Assembly: GCF_003286085.1 (NCBI RefSeq)
Contig: NW_020825288.1
Location: 8,618,001 to 8,682,000, forward strand
Reading direction: 5' to 3'
Source: Drosophila persimilis
Taxonomy: Eukaryota > Arthropoda > Insecta > Diptera > Drosophilidae
DNA length: 64,000 nt
The notes under the pieces were generated by a model that was given only the letters and a program-made list of their open reading frames with translations, searched no databases and had not been told where the DNA came from. Each line of letters starts with the position of its first letter. Positions within the stretch are counted from its first letter, which is position 1. The position numbers were made by a program, and so were the translations under genes. Of this stretch, positions 58,542-64,000 are shown one piece after another.

Positions 58542-61500
58542 ATACCCTCCGCACGACACAGAGGCGGAGTCTGATTCGGGCCATGTAAAAATAGCAAAAT
58601 GTGCGCTTATGTATCCCAAAATGGGAGGTGCCCGGACATAGTACATGGCTGATGCTTGAACTACTGGATGAAGCAGACAAAATGGCGGACACAATTGCAC
58701 GTACAGTTATCCGCGAAAGATCAGTTAAACAGCTCGACCCCCAGTGTAGACCCCCGACGCCTCTGCGCTTTGTTTACGAGTTGTTTAGGAGGGAAATTCG
58801 ATACAACAACAGGCGGAAAATATAAACACGACGCTCACCAGGCGTGCCGCTCACCGAGAGCGAAAGTTTCCCTGTAGCCTTGTATCGCAATTTTCCGAGT
58901 CGACGACGCCGGCTCCGGCTCCGGCTCCGACTCGCTCTCGGCTGCAAAAATGACGATACAACGCAACAACAACTACCACAAAGGTCGAGCCCGAGCCCGA
59001 ACATGAGCCAGAGAGTGTGAGAGGAGGTCCTTTCCTCCTGTTGAACGTCGCCCAAAACAGCTGACAATGCACGCCCTGACACCTGCTCGATGGCCCCCGC
59101 AGCAACCGACTGCAACCGGCGTCCATTTTGACAGCTCTTGGACACTATCGCCCTAGTCCCGGCGATATCCTGGTTAGACACATGTGACATTCTCGGAAGC
59201 GGAGCAGGGGAATAGAATGCAAATGAAAGTGTCACCCAAACATTCTGGCCATCCATCCAAAAACCTATGAATATTATTTTGCCTTTATCGAGGCAGACGG
59301 CAGTCAACGGACCCCGAGTTCTTTGGCAAATTATGCAAATTTCAGATTTCCAAAGTAAACATTTACTTTACTTTTCAGCGCAGACGTTGCCTGGCGGCAC
59401 TGTCGTCCCCTTCGGTCCTCCTGCACCTCCGAATCTTCCATCTTTGCCGGCAGCCCATTTGACATTTGTTAAGTTTTCTTATCGCGCGCGCTTTCATTAG
59501 CGAGCGTCTGGGTCCCGGACCGGCCAGGGACCTTCTAATTGTCTTGCAAATTAGTCGTCAGTGACGAAAAAATACGACCCCAAAGAGTGGAATACCATCC
59601 CAGACACCAGACTCCAGACCCACACACATTGTCATCCCCGTGGCCGCTGGCGGGGAATCCCAAAAGTTCTCGGCTTTGTTTATTTATCAAGTGCCGTAGC
59701 CCGTAGACGATCTCTACACCCAGGATGCCCAAGGATGAGAGTGAGGCATGTGGCATCTGTTGAAGGAAATGAAAAATAAACACAGTTGCCGTGCCACATT
59801 CCATGTGGCATGTGGGGACCATAGGCCACCACCATTTCTATAGCCTCACCGCCGCGTCGAACGTAATTTTTGAATGGCGATTTCCGTTGAGCACAAGGAC
59901 GTGCCTGTCGAGGATTAGCCCCAGACACGGCACAGACCTAGCCAGCTGCTGAGCGTCACCGTGTCCGGCGGAAACGCACAACACAGCTCGGTCCCTCTCC
60001 TCTCTCCGAATTTGTGCAGACTTTTTCACTTAATCCCTATAGTGGTTGGGGAACAGGCAAAGGCAGGGGCACAGGCACTGCAATCGATTAACTGCCAAGG
60101 GAAAGTCTTTAAAGTGGCTTTAACCAATGTCTAACCGAGTGATGTATGGCTTGGAGCCGAGCCATAAATTATTCCACTCCCGAGCCAGACTTTAAAGAGT
60201 TGAATGAGTGCATGTGGTTTACCAGCAGGCTGCGGGGGCTGTCATCTTTTGGTATCCGAATATTTCACAGAAATTGTATCTCAATTACTCGGTGGTTCTC
60301 TCCCTATCTCTCGCTCTCTCTGTGGCCCAGCTTCTGGCGAAGTTCTAAGTATCTGTGTTGGCTGATGGCCGTAATAAAGTCAATGTGCTGTCATTAACAT
60401 AATTTGCAAATACTTAAAAGCATCTCTGCCTTCGGTCTTCTTCCTTCCTCCGTTTTGGCCAGCAAGTATCTGTTCATTTGGAAGAGCGTCATCGAAGCTG
60501 GTCGGTAACATTTCATTTATTGCTGAGAGAGCAGAGCAGAACACAAAATGGTTGTTGCTTTAATTGAAAAATTATTGTGCCATAAAATATGTAAGATCCA
60601 TAAAGAGTGACACCCGGAGGAGAGCGTCTTGCAGCGTCTCCAACGCGAGTTTAATTAGCTGCAAAAGTTTTAAGTACTTCCCCACTCTCGGGCCATTTTA
60701 ATACATATTTCAAATAGTTGTGCGAAGGATACAATAAGTGGTTTATGCCGGGCTTCGGGTGACGTTTGATGGGCTCATTTTGCATATTCCCCTCTGCTGA
60801 ATGTTAGAGAGACATCTAAAGAAAAGTTCTTTCTGCATATATTATTTTTGTATACTGAAATTCCCCAATGTCTGTTGCAAGAACAGTGAGGGCGACTGAG
60901 GGAGAGAGAGCGTGGAAAACATTCTGCAAAATTACCCTTAAAACAAAAATGCATTATTGTCATCTAAAATGCAGGCATGCATTATCCTGTCACAGGTCCT
61001 TTGAGAGTTGGCTTTTTGCGTTGTTGCCTGCTACAGCTCCAGAGCCAGCTCCTTGCCACGGCTCCACAGACATATATCCAGAGCTTCTTGCCACAGCTCC
61101 TTGGCACGGTCACAGCTACAGACACAGAGCTCGTTGCCACGGCTACAGCTTCGACTTTTGTGCGAGTTGCAGCAACGTTTATTATCTGCCGTCCTACGAT
61201 CCCCAAGGCTCTCACTCCGCCCAGACAATAGTTCTGTCCGTGTCCTTCATAAGCCAGTGAGCTGGGATCAATTTGCCAGCAGCCAGAAACCTTTTTAGTG
61301 GCGCATGCAAATATGACAAACACACAGGCCACTCTCCACTCCACTCTGCAGCACCCCAGCCAACCCCATTCCATCGAATCCCTTCCTGCTGCCCTCCATC
61401 TAATCCACTCTATGGCTGGCCCTTTGGCCATCTGCGTCTCGTGTTAATGCTGCATTCTTGGGGGAAATTATCGCTGTCGTAGAGCTCTGTGGAGCGCAGG

Positions 61501-64000
61501 GCTCGCCGGCCCAGATCTCCGACTGCAGTTGGCCAAAATTTGAATTTGCCAAAATACGTATTGAAATATTATTGCAGTGTGCCCAAAAATTGTATTCTCG
61601 TTCTCAAGGCAAAGCAAAGTGCGAATTTGACAATTTCCTTTTTTTATCTGCTTCTGGAAATTGTTCCCTTTTTCCTTGGGCCAGTGACAGGGGACATTTG
61701 GCGCTGGAAATTGCTTTCAAATTATTTTGTCAGCTGCGGCAACGTGGCGACTGGCCTGGCACTAGTTTCCGGCATGGAGTCGTCGTCGTCGTCACTTGCG
61801 TGCAATTTGCGGCCAAGTCGAGTGGCAATTGAACAGAAATTATTATTGCCTATTTTTGCATGCGTTGCAGGTTCAGCCACAGCCACGGTCCTGTGTCGCA
61901 GTCGCAGGATTATAGTCATAAAAGCTAAGCGAGGGAAATCATAGAGTCAGAGTCAGAGCCATTGCCAGAGCCAGAGGTTGAGGCAGAACCGGCTCTAATA
62001 AAGGCCTGCGCACAAAGGAAAACCAAATCATAGCCCAGGAATGGTTAGGTAAACCACAAAACAATATACAATCGACAGAGGCATACCCTATAGAATAGAG
62101 CTTTGATGGGATTATCAACAAACAAATCCCCCTTCAGAATATTGCTGGGTAACGTCAACGCCAACGCCAACGCTTAGAGTAGAACTGAAACCACAGCCGC
62201 AAATTGAAAGACAATAAATGTGCGCAGTCATATGGAAAATTGTGATATTCACACAATTTAATTAACATGAATAAATATTGTTACAGGCGGTCGTGCTGTT
62301 AGGTGGGAGGATGATGGGCGTGTGGGCACAGACTTGTACAACAACAATGGCGGTCGCGGTGACTCTAGGAGGCTAGCCGTCTAACGAGCGGACAGCATGG
62401 CGTATGAGTAACGACAAGCATTTGATTGTCTGCATGCAAAAGAAACAACCAACAGAACGCAAACAGATCGAAAGGAATGCCAAACTCTGGTGGAAATTCT
62501 ATGAAAGTGTGAGTGGTAGATGGAAAAACAAAGGGCCTGACGGAAAATGTCTCCGCTTCCACCACCCAAAGGGACAACATCATAAATCCCTAAAATCTCG
62601 CTTTGTTATGGTTTGAAACCCGAGCTCATCAGCAAATGGCAAATGGAGAGGATTGCCACCGTCGCAAACCGTACGGTCGGGCACTTCAATTGCCAGCCGG
62701 CATGGAATGCTGGCTAATCAGAGCATTTTCCAGGAGTTAAGCGGCAAATGTCGCGACATTGCCACGCAATTTGGGTCCTTTTGGGGGGGGGGGTTCTTCA
62801 TTTGTCGTTTTGCGCAGTGATTTGACAGAGGTCTGGCTTGTGGATGGAGGCGTCAATTGGGTTCGGAATAGGGATAGGGATTGGGCTAGGGATTGGGATT
62901 GGGTCTGAACAGCTTGACTGTCCTTGACATGGCTTTATTAGGGTCGTCTCACTTTCGTGGCCTTGTTTTTCTGTTTGCTTGTCACCTCATCTCCCACTCT
63001 GACCGACATGATTCCTGGAATACTTAACAAATATAAATGTCAAAGAATTGTTTCATTTATTTGGATCTTAATTCGTTTTCATTATGCTAATCAAAGTGGA
63101 CTTCGGCACGGCCTGAATAAACCAAAAGCTAATGCCCATTTTCTCAAACAATTCATTAACAAAAATTTCAATTAGTTGCACGATTGAATCGACAAGATTT
63201 GAACAACTTTTTCGGGCCGGGTCCACCCCCCATTCTTCAGCTGTGGGTGTGTATTAAAATCAATTGTAAAATCAGTAAAAAGTAAACTCGAACGCAAAGT
63301 TTCACGATTCACGATTGAAATCTTTTACAGCCAGAAATTATGAGAACATTTTCAATTTGACTTGGAGGCGAGGACCAGAAAGAGAACCAGAACCGGGACC
63401 AGGACCAGGACCAGGACGTTGCCTAGCAAAAGCAACAGAGCGTGACACAAAAGTAAAGCAAACTTTTGCGCTTACAGTTTCATGGGGCACGAGGCAGCAG
63501 CAATCGCTTCACTCGAGTGTTGAAGACGTCGATTTGCCACACCACCGCCAGGAAGCATTGCCGCCACCCTGCAACACCAGAAGCAACAGCAATTCGCATA
63601 ACAATAACAATAACTTGGCTGCAAACATTTCAATGCCAAGAAAAACGCAGCCACGTTCCAATTGTTGGGGGCGCTGAAGAGGCCAATAGATAGAGATGGA
63701 TGAACGGCTGGTCTGGAAGGTCTTGGTGGAGCAACCGGTTGGCTTTGGCCGCCAGTCAAGTGTCCCGAACGGTGGAGAGCGAGCCAGCCACAGACCCTGT
63801 CCCGCAAACGAAAAAAAAGTCAATTGTTCAAGTTAAAGGGAAACTTTCTCGAGAACTTTTCCCAGACAACATTTTCTTTTCGTGCCTTTATCTATGCTGC
63901 CGCGTGTTCCTTCCCCCCGTCCACTGTATATTCAGCTGTTGGATTCTTGGCGGGTTTGATGGCGGGGGCAAAACGCTTCAATGGTTGCCATTGACACGTT
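58542..64000. other. Upstream region of the putative secreted-protein gene
   Basis: Expected to hold its 5' UTR and promoter; I could not fix a transcription start. A 160-codon minus-strand frame at 58774-59254 and a 70-codon plus-strand frame at 62407-62616 are the most gene-like items, both weak. Otherwise low-complexity repeats (GGGATTGG near 62866-62904, GGACCA near 63390) and no recognised gene. Confidence 0.5.
58774..59254 (-). other. Minus-strand open frame just upstream of the signal-peptide exon
   Basis: About 160 codons from the first in-frame ATG (MDGQNVWVTLSFAFYSPAPL..., SNQDIAGTRAIVSKS..., SRSRSRSRRRR...), ending TAA before the putative exon 1. It could be 5' UTR of that gene, an upstream open frame, or chance. 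No family recognised. Confidence 0.15.

Noticed and set aside
62407-62616. Plus-strand open frame of 70 codons (KQIERNAKLWWKFYESVSG)
   Set aside because: No promoter, splice signal or recognised family; too short to support as a gene.

Overview
The window looks like part of a Drosophila chromosome arm, possibly from the obscura group. The evidence is spliced genes with consensus insect splice sites, very long introns, dense CA, CT, CTG and GTC microsatellites, and several short relics that resemble the DINE-1/INE-1 Helitron repeat. It is overwhelmingly intronic or intergenic. Coding sequence that I can support adds up to less than 3 kb, and all of it is on the minus strand.

Two minus-strand genes can be assembled exon by exon. 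The first is a TIA-1/TIAR-family RNA-binding protein. A glutamine-rich first coding exon (31518-32025) is followed, across a 21.9 kb intron, by exons at 9541-9628, 6965-7040, 6716-6812, 1053-1242 and 587-980. All splice phases agree and the sum is exactly 451 codons including the stop. The product has two RRMs, equivalent to TIA-1 RRM2 and RRM3, with intact RNP motifs. RRM1 is absent and its place is taken by the Gln-rich segment. The gene resembles Rox8 but is clearly diverged from it. It is probably one of the other TIA-like fly paralogues (CG34354 or CG34362 are candidates from memory), so I give no symbol.

The second gene is assembled from 58491-58541 (signal-peptide exon), 50880-51899 (long Pro/Gln/Cys-rich exon), 38660-38828, and 23742-23947 (terminal exon, with AATAAA 24 bases after the stop). 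The phases are 0, 0 and 1, and the sum is exactly 482 codons. The product would be a 481-residue putative secreted or membrane-anchored protein that I do not recognise.

The layout is unusual. The two genes are interleaved on the same strand: the Gln-rich first exon of the RNA-binding gene lies inside the last intron of the putative secreted-protein gene, and the terminal exon of the latter lies inside the large intron of the RNA-binding gene. All four junctions involved are phase 1, so exon sharing or chimeric isoforms are possible in principle.

The rest (roughly 10-23.7 kb, 24-31 kb, 32.2-38.6 kb, 39-50.8 kb, 52-58.4 kb and 58.7-64 kb) is intron or upstream DNA. It holds microsatellites, AT-rich blocks, Helitron relics and some open frames whose coding status is doubtful. 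I saw no tRNA, rRNA, CRISPR or intact transposon.
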